A stretch of 64,000 bases of DNA, taken from contig OZ026518.1 in NCBI GenBank assembly GCA_964019695.1, positions 72,737,254 to 72,801,253 of the forward strand, written 5' to 3'. Source of the DNA: Loripinus fragilis. Taxonomy: Eukaryota; Mollusca; Bivalvia; Lucinida; Lucinidae. Position numbers and translations under genes: made by a program. Positions 46,901 to 61,900 of this stretch are shown piece after piece (position 1 is the first letter of the stretch; every line of letters begins with the position of its first letter). The notes beneath the pieces were generated by a model. It was not told where the DNA came from, did not search any database, and saw nothing but the letters and a program-made list of their open reading frames with translations.

Positions 46901-49900
46901 CTCTAAGATGTTGTATTTATCATGCTAATAAATGTTAAAATGCCAACAATTGTTGGCATTTTAGCATTTATGAGCAGGATAAATTCCGTGCTCAGATGAG
47001 TTGAGCATAGAAAACGTTTTATAACCTCGGGGCCAGGTTTGTGTCTTTTGATATCAAGCTTACCAGGCTCGGCTTCGAGAACGCATGTTAAATCGCTCAG
47101 CAGCGCCTTGGGATTTAACAAACATTTTCAAAGCCTTGCCGGCATTGGTGAAAGTTTTCAGGATTATTCCTGAATTCAGGATTTTGAGGCTGACTTTCTA
47201 TAGAAAGTCAGCCTCAAAATGCTGAATTTGGGAGATTATAATAGATTTTCCTGTTTATATACAGTCTGACTAAAGGCAACTGATCATTTAAACTTGAAAT
47301 TGTGAATATTTAGTGGGCATACTGCAAGTTTTAAGATTAGAGTTTCAAAAGTTCAGGATTTTGGAAATTTTGAACTTTCACCCATGTGCCTGGTAAACTT
47401 GATATCAAAAGACACTCACCTAGTATTCTCTATACCTTTAGCAAACCAAGATCTGATTGTTTCCAACCTATCACATTAATTTCAGGGTATCTTGAACAAA
47501 GTAGATTGGACAGCTGTAATAGCAGATGAAGTTCACAAGATCAAGGTATGAGGTCAGAGGTCAAGATAATATGTTGATAAATGATTGGGGTTGAAATGAA
47601 ACCATTGGTAATTAGATACCCCACCATAGCTCCAGATAAGGATTGGAAGCAATTGGGTATTTACCCACCTCTTTTTGGCTTATTTGGGTATTTCAAATTT
47701 TAAATTGGGTATTTCATGTTTTTGTATTATATTGTTTTGCTCATTTTTGAATTGGGAAGGGGCCGATATTCGGCCCCAAATCAAGCCTAGGAAAATCCCT
47801 GCTATAGCATTGAAACTTGATAAGCTGAAAAGAAATATTAATGGATTACCTGGTTTAATTTTCTAAGGGATTCAGAAATATTTTATCGGAGGTAGGAGGG
47901 TCTCAATGGTGTACCTCAGAAATCAGTATTCAGTAAGATTTTGGCTGAAAAATCAGTAATCAGTAAAATTTAAGGGCAAAAGTTAGTTTAATATCAGTAA
48001 AAAAAAATGCAATGTTAAATGTCTAACTGGTGAAATTGGCCTTTAAATTTCACTAATTGGTGTAAAATTAGGGCTCTATTGACACCCTCAGTTATAGCAC
48101 TTGTTTCATAAAGAGTATCACCCTAATCGACAAGTATTTTGTTGGAGGTGCATTGTTTCACAATAATATCTTTTTAAAATGTCAGGCCTTTAGTTAAGAA
48201 CGCGTACCAGAAAAACAATTTTCCTATTTCTCAACCAAAACACGTTGTGGGTACTCAAAAGAACCGTCTCATTGAGACGGTTCTTTTGAGAACCCAAAAA
48301 ATATGCGTAAAACTATGGGTAAGAAAATATTTACAAATTAACCTGAAATTTTTGTTTATCTAAACCTATGAAATGCGTATGGTTTCAGGGTCTGAAAGCT
48401 CAGACAACTAAAGCTCTGAGAAGTATCAGTACAAGAAGACGGTATGGTCTCACAGGCACAGCTTTACAGAATAACCTTCTTGAGCTTTGGAGTATCCTAG
48501 ATTGGTAAAGTATTATCGATTTTAAATTTTCGGCTGAACATCAAGACTAAATATCACCTACAGTATATTCTGTTAGTCCATTTAAAATTGCTCTGTAGCA
48601 AACATTGTGGACCTAGATCAGACTGCTCCTAGAGGAGCAGTCTGATTTGGGTCCACACTACTTGTCTGTTTGCTGAAATTATTCCTTGACGTAAGCATTT
48701 ACATGCAGCAGACGACTTCAGCAGAGGACATTTTCACATGTATTTTATATCGCAGACGAAGGCTTAGAGTTATCAATAAGATAAGAAATAAAAAAATGAA
48801 AACCAGAAGCTAATAGCCTATCAGACTGGAGTGGGAGCACAGTGGCTTAATTATAGAATGCTTAAAATGAGAGAGTACCATGGTTTGAGCTTCGTCAGAG
48901 GCATTGTGTTTTTGTCCTTGAGCAGGGCTCTTTATCATCATTGACTAATACTGGCTGGTCACCACACAGCAAACAGTCCTACAGTGACCATAACTGATTG
49001 ACTGGGATGTAAAACAAAAATTCAAAACAAAACTCTGATTGAAGGCTCTTTCTTCATACTGTCAGTTACTGTAAATGGTCTTGAATTATTGACACTATGG
49101 TGAATGTTCAAAAATTTTAAACACTTTTTGCCTGCCGAAAATGCCTGGACAAACAGTGCAGATCCAGATCAGACTGCTCTGAAGAAGCAGTCTGATCAGG
49201 GTCTTCCCTATTTATTATTATTCTGACAAGCATTTTGTGAATTTCAGCCCTGAAAACTAACATTTTATTTGAGAACAGAAAGAGATATGTTTTCAAAATT
49301 TTAGAACATTTACTGTAATAACCTGACAAAAGGACTAAAGCAAGCTTTATTAGTTTCCTAAAGAAGCAAATTATTTTGAAAATATTGCTCCAATTATTAG
49401 ATGGCACTTTTAATGTTAAAATTAAGTCTGTTTAATCGTGTTTGATTTTTAAAATGCTAAAAAAAGCAAATGGGTCTGAATATCCCTCTCAACATTAAGC
49501 TTAGAAAAATACAATTTTTGTTTTGTTTTTGATGTGATTTTTTTCCAGCTTTGAACAAACAATTTTTTAGCCTATTAGCTCATGTGCTCCCCGTGCAAAA
49601 AATGTCAGCAACTGACTGCAAGTTCAACAATTTACTGATTGACTTATTTTACTGATTTTTTCATCACAACAGGGCCCAGCCTGGATGTTTAGGCCGACAG
49701 CTAGATTTTGAACAAGAGTATGTCCGTGCCATAGAAGTAGGACAGAGACATGATGCCAACAAGCGAGAGCTAGCAGAGGCTAGAAAAAGTATGTTGTAAA
49801 AATCTAAAAATGAATTGATCTTTTCTCACAGTATAGCAAATACATTTGTTATTATGAAGATAGTGGACTGATTAACCCTTTATCTCATAGAGACACCTTT

Positions 49901-52900
49901 GATCAGGCAGCACCTGCCTGATCAGGGTGTACTCTGTTAAAAGAGCTGCCTGATCTGGGTCTGCTCTGTTTGCTTATTGAAATATGATATACAGTAAAAC
50001 CTGTTTTAAGCAGCCACTTACAAAGAAGACCAAAAATTGGATTTGAAGACTGCATGTCAAAAGTATTGCAGAATGCTCCAAGAGAGCATCTTGCAATACT
50101 TTCAACCTTCAGTAAGCTACCATTTGTCTGTAAGACCTTTGTTTTGTCTATTTTTGAGTGGCTTTACTGTATCTGATCCTACAGCTAGTGGACCTGACAA
50201 GTAATTTCTATGGACAAGCATGAAGTTTATTTATATAATTATTCATAGTGGGTGGAGCTTAGCATGAATATTCATGAAAGAAAGGATTAAAGATATACAG
50301 TGTGAATATATCCATTCTTTATAACTAAAAATAAATTTGAAAAGATTGTTCAAATTCTTGAATATATCAAAATATATGACCTTGACCATTGACTTACTTT
50401 TGAAAATAAGCCAAATTTCAATAATAGCTTTTCTGTAAATTGCATATGTCCCAGGGGCATTTGTATTTACAAATCTTGTTTTCATGGATTCACATTCCAA
50501 TAAAATGCAGAAAACACCTGGAAGCGCAGTTGCTCAGTGGTAGAGTGCTTAATTAGAGACTGAAGGGCCACGGGTTCGAGCCTCACCGGCGTCACTGCAT
50601 TGTGTCATCAAGCAAGACACATTTATCCTTGCTTAGTACTGGTTCAACCCAGGAAGACCCGTCCCAACATAACTGAAAGATTGTTGACTGGGACATAAAG
50701 AATCAAATCAAACACCCTGATCAGCTGGCTTCTTGAAGCCGGATGATCTGGATCTTCTCTGTTTCAAAAGCTGGTACATCCAGGACCTGGTTTTAAAGTA
50801 CACTAATTGTAGTCTAGGTATTATTACTGTGAGAGTAAACTGTATTGTCATAGAAATATCAATTCTACATTTGCAATATTTTAAATGATTTTTTTTTTCA
50901 TTTTCCCAGAAAAAGTGAGATTTGCAGAAATAAGAAAAGGAATGATGATTAGAAGACTGAAAACCTTGATAGCTGACCAACTGCCTAAGAAAGGTAATTT
51001 ATACATAGGGCCAGTTAAGCAAAAAATGTCAGTGTTAAATTGCCATTATTTTCTTATCCATCCGTTCAAACATGTGTTTTCTGTGCTCAAAGGTACTGTC
51101 TCATCGAGACGATTCTTTTGAGTACCCACAACATGTGTTTTGGTTGAGAAATAATAAAAATAATTTTCAGTCACACACTCTTATCTGGGGGCCTGTTTAT
51201 ATACAGTGCAGTCCCTTAATAACACACTTCATTATAACAAGGATTTGGATATATTACAGTCAGTCATGTTGTGGCTGCCAAATTTTTTTCCACATATTAA
51301 CAAAGGAATTATAGGAAAATGACCATAGAATGGTCATTTTCCTATAATTCCTTTGTAAAATTCAAAATTGTCCCTTTATAACATTATTCACCTCTAACAC
51401 GATCCATTCCTATGGACTCCAAACATAGCAATATAATGAGCCTGCACTGTACCATCACCATAATGCAAATTTATTATCTAATGCTTCCCCACTAGTGGAG
51501 ACTTTTGTTATCTGCTGGAAACCTTTGCAAACAGTTTGGACCCAGATCAGGCCCGACATAATGTCAGTCCTGATTGACACTCACAGTATTCCTGAGGAAA
51601 ACATAAAAGCATGCAGAATTATGCAGCATGTAGAGTTAATACAATCTGATTGGCTGAGCAGGACTCTTGGAATGAATTTCATCCTTGATCTCCTCAAAGA
51701 TACAGTAATGTGGTTAAAATAATGACAGCTTGATGATTGTTAAAGACAGTACTGCTTGCAAGCAACAAAGGCTTAGACCAGCCTGCACATCCCCACAGTC
51801 TGATCAGCATCTTTGTTATTCACTATCCGAAAAGAATGGTATCCATCAGGCCTCCAGATAAGAGTGTGTAATTGAAAATTATTTTTCTCAGTTCTGAATC
51901 AAAACATATGTTGTGGGTACTCCAAAGATTCGTCTCAATGAGACGTTTTTTTTGAGCACCCAAAACACATGTTAAGACTGATGGGTAAGAAAATAATTAC
52001 AATTTTACGCTAAAAAAGTTTCATTATCTGGACCCATGATCCATTCTTTCTGCATGCTAAATTTCAGAATTCTTGCAGACTGGTTTGAGTTCTACCCCGG
52101 TCTGAGTCCTACCCTGAAGACAGGTTTTCTTGCATCGCGGCCAATATAAGAATTATATATTACCCAAACTTGGGAGTATCTTTTGCTGCTGGTATACAGA
52201 GCGTTTGGAAGTTGATGCAGGTAGAAAAAGTAATTTGCTAGCCCCTCTTCGTAACTAGACATGTGTGTTTGGAGAGTGAATTACAAATGACTGTGTTGTT
52301 GCCTGGCCAAATAATGTTTCTTTGGATTTTATTCATGAAAACTTGAGAAAATGGTACAATGTAGTTCCTTTATGACACACCTCATTATAACACGGATTTT
52401 GTCATATTGTGTCTCCTTAATTTTTTACCATGAAATTTTACAAAGGAATTATATTTTTCTAGAATTCCTTTGTAAAATTGTCCCTATATTATATGTTAGT
52501 TTACAATGGACATGGTCATGTTGTGGCTCCCAAAATATTTTTAACATGATATTTTACAAAGGAATTATAGGAAAATGACCATATAATGATGGTCATTTTC
52601 CTATAATTTCTTTGTAAAATTGTCGCTATATAACACAATTCACTTATAGCAAAGTCCTTTCCAATGGACCCGAAATATAGCATATAACGGGACTGCACTT
52701 TTTTTTCTCTTTTCTCTTCTTTATAACACACCTCGCATGCCCCCGAGTGGAACCTTTCAAACCTTGAGAAACCTTTATTTAGGTTGGAATCCTTTAAAGC
52801 CTTTTATTTGGCTGAAAAACCTTTAATAACCTTCATTTTGATTTATAAACCTTTAATTTTTTCAAGATCAGGTTGAACATAAGAAATAGACCATAAGACT

Positions 52901-55900
52901 ATGTTGACAAGTAATGTCTGTGACAGCTTTAGTTTTTCAGAAAGCTGTATTCATCCTCAGACCATTGTGTCTACCTAACTCATGCACCAGGGTGTCTCTA
53001 TAGTGGTCTGATAGTCAGTTTTCCCGAGGCTTCAGATAAGGCAGCAATAAAAAAAAAAGAGTGAGGTAGGGTAAATATAAATGCTTTTGGGGTTTTCTTG
53101 CTTTATATCTATGCTAAACAGCAGTGGTCATGTCAGAATGACTAGTTTTTCCTAATCACTCTTGTCCTAGCCTGGCTCAACACAATTATTTCACATGTAC
53201 TCAATGCTCATGTTTCACCGGTAACTGACAACTAGTGAAAGAATGTGTCAGACCAGGGAATAGAACCTGCAAAACTCCTGAACATTAGGCTGGACGCACT
53301 ACCAACTGCAATGGTAGTCTGTAAAAGCTGGGCTGGGCTCTTCCTTTGAACTCTGGGCTCAATTTATTTTGGGATCGGGTGAACAGGGTTCACTCCGGTG
53401 AAGTGTGCTGATTTCCAAATGTTAAAGTCTTAGGTTGTCAAATCCGAACAGTGTTATCTACACACGAATGAGGCTAATGCAGATATATGCATATCTTTCT
53501 AAATCTTTATTTAAAAAGGGCATACAATATATATGGGAGCAACATCTTCTGAAATTCTTCACTTACTGGAGGTAAAATTGCCCCTACAAAATGACCAGAG
53601 ATGGCTTCTCCTGCTTTCTTGGTTTTCAAAATTTTCCGGGGGGAGGACCCGGAACCCCCCTTCCAGACTAGGAAATGTGATTTATTTTTCAATCCAACAC
53701 TGCTCAGTAAGGTTTTCATTTCTGGATTGAACATCAAGAGTGATTTTCTATTGATTTGTGTTTAGATTGCTATATATTTGTTGCCTAAGGATTTTCTGTA
53801 CCCGTACCATGCCATCGTCTTTATAGCAGGGATTTAAAGATAGGGATCCGATAAAATTACACAAAAATTTGACATTGATTTGCTCTTTATTTTTGTCAGA
53901 ATTTCAATGAATTAACCTTTATTTTGCCTAAAATAACCTTTATAAAAACCTTTAATTTCATGAGAGTCTGCTAGGGGGCCTCGTTATAACACAGATTTTG
54001 ATATAACAGCCATTGCGGCTTCCAAATTATTTTTTACATGAAATTTTACAAAGGAATATATTTTTCTATAATTCCTTTGGAAAATTGTCCCTATATAACC
54101 CTGTTGGCGTATAACAAGGTCCATAACAAAGGAACCCAAATATAGCATTTTAAAGGGACTGTACTCTGTTTTCTCCTACTTTCAGATGACAATGTGGTGT
54201 TTTGTAGGCTTAGCCAGCTACAGACAAGTATCTATAAGACAATAATGGACCACCCTAGTATGGATCTTATTCTACATATGGATGACCCCTGTTGTTGTGA
54301 TAGTGGGGTACCGCAGGGGAAATGTTGTAAGAAGGTATATACAGTCAGGCCTTTAGTAAAGAGTGCGAACCAAAAAATAATTTTCTTATTTCTCAGCCAA
54401 AACATATGTTGTGGTTACTCAAAAGAACCGTCTCAATGAGATGGTTCTTTTAAACACCCAAAACATATGTTCAAACTGATGGATTAGAAAATATTAAAAA
54501 TTTTATGCTCAAAAATTTTGTTTATCTAAACCTATGTACAGTAAAAACATTTTAACTCAGTGTACATACATTAAGCTCTGCTTAATTCAAAGTCTTCAGA
54601 TCTATAGCCCTTGCTCAATGTAGAGTCGTAAGTATAGGACACAGGCTCAGGCCTCCAGATAAGAGTGCATATTAGAAAACTATTTTCTTTATTTGTTATC
54701 CGATACATACGTTGTGGGTACTCAAACCAACTGTCTCAATGAGACGGTTCTTTTGAGCACCCAAAACACATGTTTCAACTGATGGGTAAGAAAATAATTA
54801 CAATTTTTAACTGGTAAAATTTCCTTCTCTGGATCTATGCAGGTTTCCAGATAAAGAGTTCAAAATTGAAAATTGTTTTTCTTATTTATGAGAGGAACCC
54901 CAAAACACATGTTTTAACTGATTAATTAATATTAGTGCCACCATGGTGTAGTGGGTAAACCACTTTCCTTGTACCCAGGGGTCACAAGTTTGATCCCTGG
55001 CTCCTCCAGTCTGTCCGATGAGACTTCTGCTGTGACCCTGTCTCCATATGACCCTAGTTGTTGGTGGAACATTAAACACAAACTCACTCACTACACTTAG
55101 CTGATTCAATGGCGTAGCCAGAACGCTGAAAAAGTTACGCACATCAAAGGGAGACTACTGGAACAAGCAATGATTCTCAGTTGCATCCCTTTTCATAAGG
55201 GAACTTCTTTTAAAGGAAAAAATTTGCATCCAGAGGGAGCAAATTCTTTCCTTTAAGAGCAGTTCCTTATGGTATGGAAAATCACTTTTACCACATTAGT
55301 TGACCTCCCTTGAATGCTACTATTTTTATTATGTACGTGGGTAACTGCGAAATGGGAGCTACGCCAATGTGTATATTAAGAAAATAATTACAATTGTATG
55401 CTCAAAGATATCTGGACCCATGTGATATATAACCAAACTGTTTATTAATATCCCCCGACGACGTCAGAGGGATATAGTTTTGGCGTGTCCGTGCATCCGT
55501 CCGTCCACACTTTTTGTCAGTCCGGAACCATATCTCAGTACCTATTGGTCAGATTTGATTCATTCTTGGTACAAATGACAAGTACCATGAACTCTCAATA
55601 TCCTATAAGTTTGGTCAAAAATTGACCCCTTAACACTTGAGTTATTGCCCTTGTTTTAGTATACTAGGCAATTATAAGGCAAAACGTATATTAGCTCTTT
55701 TGTGTGATGATCTTCACATTTCATCAAAGCTATTATATTTAACAACTTCTCACTATGATGATTGCCAAGTGCCTGTAGATAAGCATGGCAGTGTCAAAGT
55801 TTTACCCCATCCCCTTTGACCCCACCTAAGGTGTCAAGAGTCAAATATTTAAATTTCACAATAACTAAGGCAATTGTTAATATTTTTTGCTGAAATTTCG

Positions 55901-58900
55901 CATGCAGGCAGAAAAGCAATAGATATGATACATATCAAACAGGATTTCAGTTTGAAGGCCTGGGTGGGGCCGAGGCCAAAATTAAACTATTTCAGAATAT
56001 GGTCACGTTGCATATCAAATTAAAGCTGACGACGCTGGCAGCAACATGGTAGCAAATATTTTACCCACAGACACACCCTCAATCCAGGGGGTGGGGTCAA
56101 AAGGTCAAACTATATCTTTTTCTGAAAGTTGTCTTGTTGCATATCAAAATAAAGGGAATTGAGCACAGAGCACCATGACAGCAGTTATGCTGTCATTGCA
56201 CACACCAATGACCCCGGGGATGAGGTCAAAAGGTCAGTTTTGTTGTGGTGATGTTGCATATCAAATTAAAGTGGAAGAAGTGTAGACCTACATGCAAGGT
56301 AACACTTTGAATTTACACACACTCTTGACCTCTTGTGTTGGGTTTAAAGGTCTGATATTGAAATTGTGTAGATGTAAGTATATTTTTTATGCCCCCAAAG
56401 GAACTTTAGGAGGCATATAGTAATCGCACTGTCCGTCTGTCCGTCCCGCTTTGTGTCCGGTGCATATCTCATATATTCTTTGAGGTAGGATTTCAAACTT
56501 TGGTTTTTGGATACATCTTGGGATTGCGGAGTGTCGCGTACCATTTTCAGGTCACCTTGACCTAGTTTTTAGAATAATTGTGTCCTGAGCATATCTCTTA
56601 TAATAATTGAGGTAGGAATCTCAAATTTGGTGTGTGGATGCTTCTTGTGATGATGAAGTGTCACATACCATAATCGGGTCACTGTGACCTTGAACTTGAC
56701 CTGACCTAGTTTCTAGAAACTGCATTGAATCTGGTGCATATCTCCTTTATTCTTTGAGATAGAAATTCCAAATTTGGTGTGTAAATGCATCTTGGGATGA
56801 CGGAGTGTCACATACCAATTTGGGGTCACTGTGACCTTGACCTCTGACCTAGTTTTAAGAATTATTGTGTCCGGTTATTTGAGAGAAACATGTATATCAC
56901 AATACATAAATCCCATTTATCTAACCCTTAGTTCACCTTCAGTATCATTCAGATCATAACAAACGCCTGTCAAGTATGTTTTAGTGCTTTGTTTAATAAA
57001 AAACAAGAAATCCATTATATATCTGAAGGGTCACATATCAGAATTTCCAAAGTAATCTGTATTTCTGTACCCGAAGAATGTTTTTTTCTTAGCAAACAGT
57101 GCAAACCCAGATGAATTGCCATATTTTGTAGCCTTTCATCCGGGTCTTCACTGTTTGCCTATCAAAGTTCAAACTGTTTGTGTGTTTTCAGACAAAAAGA
57201 AGTTAAGGCAGAAATGATTTGAGGAGGCAACAGACAACAGTAGCCTAAACATGGATAATATTTGAAAACATAGGAATATATTTACATTTTTGAAGCTATC
57301 CTTTAATAAAATTTTCGATTTTTGCAACCATTCATAGCCCCATGAATTACACAAATTTGATTGACAGCTGCCAATCTCGCTTACTCGCGCAATACACTTT
57401 GAACATCAAACTCATTTGCCAGAAGTGACACTGGTGTTGTGATTGACAGCGAGCCACACCCGAATCACAGGTGCAAAACAAGCCTCATATTTGCTCCATT
57501 GGCTGTCCGTGTTCAAGCTGGCTGTTCTGCTTTTCCATTTTACACTCTGACAAAACTGTTAATACGATTAAATTTTAAACACAAAACTGTTTTAATTCCT
57601 AAATTAAAAATAATTTATATACTTTAGATATTTATAATAAAAAGTAAATATAAGCAATTAATTCAATTTTTGATCTGTTCATGGAATCATGAATACTTTG
57701 GGTCTCCTGCAAAGTTAACGTGAAGCCTGAAGGGAATCATGAATACTTTGGGTCACTTGCAAAGTTAACTGAAGCCTGAAGGGATCATGAATACTTCAAG
57801 TCTCTTGCAAAGTAAACGTGAAACCTTCTTCGGGCTTCACATTAACTTTGCAAGAGGCCCAAAGTATTCATGATTCCATGAACATTCCAAAAATTTAATA
57901 TAGTTCTTAAATATTTTCAGAAAACACCAGATGGACACTCTGTTAGGTCCCTGATGTTCACCTTCATGCACCTGTTACTGAAAGTGGCGAACCACGTGGC
58001 GATGCTCATACCCAACAACAACACATCGGAACAACAAACGAAGATGGCGAGGAAAATATGTAAAGTTGCTCTGGAGCAGCATCCTGGCTTTGTGAGTCAG
58101 ACCAGAGAGGCGTCGTTTCAGACTCTTTCTAATCCTAAATACTGTGGTAAGATGAAGGTAAGATATTAAGACACATACTTGCGGCTTTTTTTTCACTACA
58201 ATGGGAATAAGCGTATTCAAAGATAATCATTTGGGCTGGTATACCCATGTAATATAAGAATCCATCATGAGCGTGAGAGTGGGATAGAAAATCCGTCCGA
58301 GGATCACAGAATTGCATCATGAGGCTTGCCGAGTGATGACAAAGGATGGATTTTTCTATCCTGTCTTCACACGAATAATGGATTCTTTTTCTTGCTCACC
58401 ACTAAATACCTCATTTTGTATTGGAAAAACGTGAAAAAAGACTTCCAGAAAATCCTGAATACACTGAGATGCGACATGTAGATGTAATCTTATCATAACA
58501 ATGACGTCAAAGATCAACATGCAGGCGCCGTGTGGCTGTTTTTTTTTTATCTTTCCCTTGCTCTGGTAATGATCTCACATGGGTAATAACAACGAAAATA
58601 GGATCTGTCGTGCGAGAAAATGAGTGTGCTTATGAGATTTTTGTCTCCCAACATTAGTAGAAGGAGACTATTAAAATGGGTTTGTCCGTCCGTCTAGCCG
58701 TCTACAAATATACATCTGTCAAAACAATCTGTATGTCTGTTTTGTTAGGCCTTGTGAGTGCAACTCCTCTAACAGTTTTATACTTAACTTTTTAGCTCAC
58801 CTGAACCGAAGGCTCATGGGTGAGCTAATAGTATACCAGTCACTCCGTCGTCCGTCCGTCCGTCCGTCCGTCGTCCGTCCGTCAACATTTTCAAACATCT

Positions 58901-61900
58901 TCTCCTCTGAAACCACTGGGCCAATTAAACTCAAATTTCATATGGAGACTCCTTAGGACGCGGGAACGAAAGTTTGTTCAAATGGTCCTGGTCACATGAC
59001 CAAGATGGCCGCCACGCCCATATATGGTAAAAAACCTTTAAAAATCTTCTTCTCCAGAACCAGAAGGCCAATGACCTTGGGACTTGGTATGTAGCATTGG
59101 GGATGTGGGGCCTACCAAGTTTGTTCAAATGATGATCCTAGGTTGGCCTTGACCTAGTTAACGTCAAGGTCAAATTTGCTTCTTAATGCATTTAAATGGG
59201 ATTTTTTTTGAAAAGTTGATTTTTTGAACACTGTTGAAGCCAAAGTCAATATTCTCACTTGATATGTTTAACCTAATGAAACAATGGCTATAAATAAGTT
59301 CCAAAGGTCAAGGTTGACCTGTGACCTTTCAGCTAAATCGCTCATATTGGAGTCCCATCTTTATATTAAATCATAGTTTTCTCACAAACCATTAGCCCAA
59401 TTGAACTCAAATTTCATGTGAAGACTCCTTATGCTAAGTTAGCCAAAATTCATACAAAATATTTTGGTCACATGACCAAGATGACCCCCATGCCCATATA
59501 TGGTAAAACCCCTTTAAAAATCTTCATCTCTAGAACCAGAAGGCCAGTGACCTTGGGACTTGGTATGTAGCATTGGGGATGTGGGGCCTACCAAGTTTGT
59601 TCAAATGATGAGCCTAGGTTGACCTTGACCTACTTAACGTCAAGGTCAAATTTGCTTCCTAATGCAATTAAATGGGATTTTTTTTGAAAAGTTGATTTTT
59701 TTTTTACTGTTGAAGCCAAAGTCATTATTCTCACTTGATATGTTAAACCTAATGAGACAATAGCTTTTAATAAGTTTCAAAGGTCAAGGTTGACCTTTTA
59801 CTTTTCAGCCAAGGTCACTCATATTGAAGTCCCATCAACACATTAAAACATAGTTTCCTCGGAAGCCACTAGGCTAATTGAACTCAAATTTCATATGAAG
59901 ACTCCTTATAATATGTTAGCCAAAATTAATACCAATTGCACTGGTCACATGACCGAGGTGGCCACCATGCCCATATATGGTAAAAACCCTTTAAATATCT
60001 TCTTCTCTGGAACCAAAAGGCCAATGGCCTTTGGACTTGGTATGTAGCATTGAGGATGTAGGCCCTATCCAATTTGCACAAATGATGAATCTTGGTTGAT
60101 TTTGACCTACTTTATAGCAATGTCAAATTTGATTCCTAATGCATTTATATGGGAAAAATCTTGAAATGTGTACTTTTCTATAACTGTTTAGGCTGAAATC
60201 ATAATACTTGCAAGAAATGTTTAACCTAATGAGACATTGGTTTTATATAAGTACCAAAAGTCAAGCTGACCTGTGACCTTTTATCCAAGGCCACTCATTT
60301 GGACTGCCAGATACCTATCTAAACATCTTTTCCTCAGAAATCACTGGGCTGTTTGATGGAGTATTCATTGGATTGTTTAGGTCACTTGACCAAAATGGCT
60401 GCAACCCCAATATGTGGTAAAACAAAATTTGTTTCATTATATGCTGTACTTGACCTTGACCTATTTTAATATTATTACGGAGATCAGGTGAGCGCCTCAG
60501 GACCTTCAGGTCCTCTAGTTTAAACTTTTCATGTGTTTTCTGACAAAGCACAAACATGAGGAGACACTTGACTGCCACAGTCTATTGTGTTACTTATCTC
60601 ACATAGGAGCAGCAAGCCTTAAATCAGCAGTCTTACTAGAGCCTTCACTACTTTCACAAACTTAGATGGGATATAGACGAAGGCTCAGGCCTCTAGTCAG
60701 ACTAGTCTTGATAGCTGCACATGAACTTTTTAATGTGATATTTGGCTTATGTTATAAGTACCAAGACCCCATGAGCTGGCTCATATTGTTTGAAATTGAA
60801 CCCCTGCTCTGCTGAGCCTGGATATATCCTCTTAAGAAAACAGCTTAGATCCAGATCAGCTGGCTTCTGGCGAAGCCATCTGATCAGGATCTGCAAAGTT
60901 TTTCATCAGAATCCACTGTATAATTGAAATTCCACAAGTGAACTGTCTCGAAGACAGAAGTGAACTTGCCCTTTCAATTTACTCAACAGAACAAGGGTTA
61001 TTCAGGGAATTTTCTACCTTTCTGAAGTCGGGGCTAGGGGCCTGTTGAATTGGGGAAAAAAGCATTTTGACCATCAAATAGGAATAAATTAATACTGGAT
61101 TGATTAAAAATCATATAAGTTAGCAGTGTAAAGCTGTAACAGATTTGTTGTTTTAATTGCCCATCATAAAACTTATGAAAAATGGCATAAAAATGTGAAT
61201 GTTCACATTTTTATGCAAATTTTCATGCATCTGTAACTTTGATATTTTTGATTGGATTTTCATGAGTTTTTCACCAAAATGTAGACCTAAGGAATTCGGA
61301 ATGATATACACAATTTTGGGAAGTTTTGGCTCATTTTTAAACATGTTTTGGGGTCTTATTGAGACGACTCTTTTGAGTACCCACAACATATGTTTTGGTT
61401 GGGAAATAAGAAAAATAATTTTCAGTTACACACTCTTATCTGGAGGCCTGATTGAGGGATTGCTGGTTCAAGCCACATGGGAGCCAGTGTCATGTGTCCT
61501 TGAACAAGACTTCTTATTCTCTGCTTAATATTGTTTCAACTGGGAAAATGTCTCGGCATGACTGCAATATGGTAGATTGATTGAATTTTCTTTCATCTAG
61601 ATTTTACAAGGACTATTGGAGGTGTTTTACAAAGATCACAGCCAGGTCTTGGTGTTCTCCTATTCCACGCAGGTAATTGACATTGCTTTGTTAAGCCAGG
61701 TAGTTCTAGTTCACACAGGTAATTGAAATTACTTCATCACATACAGTAAAATGGCCACTCAAAAATAGACAAAATAAAGATCTTAATGACAAATGGTAGC
61801 TTAATGAAGGTCAAAAGTATTGCAGAATGCCCCAAGGGGTGCATTCTGCAATACTTTTGACCTGCATTAAGCAATATTTGGTCTTGAAAACCAATTTTAC

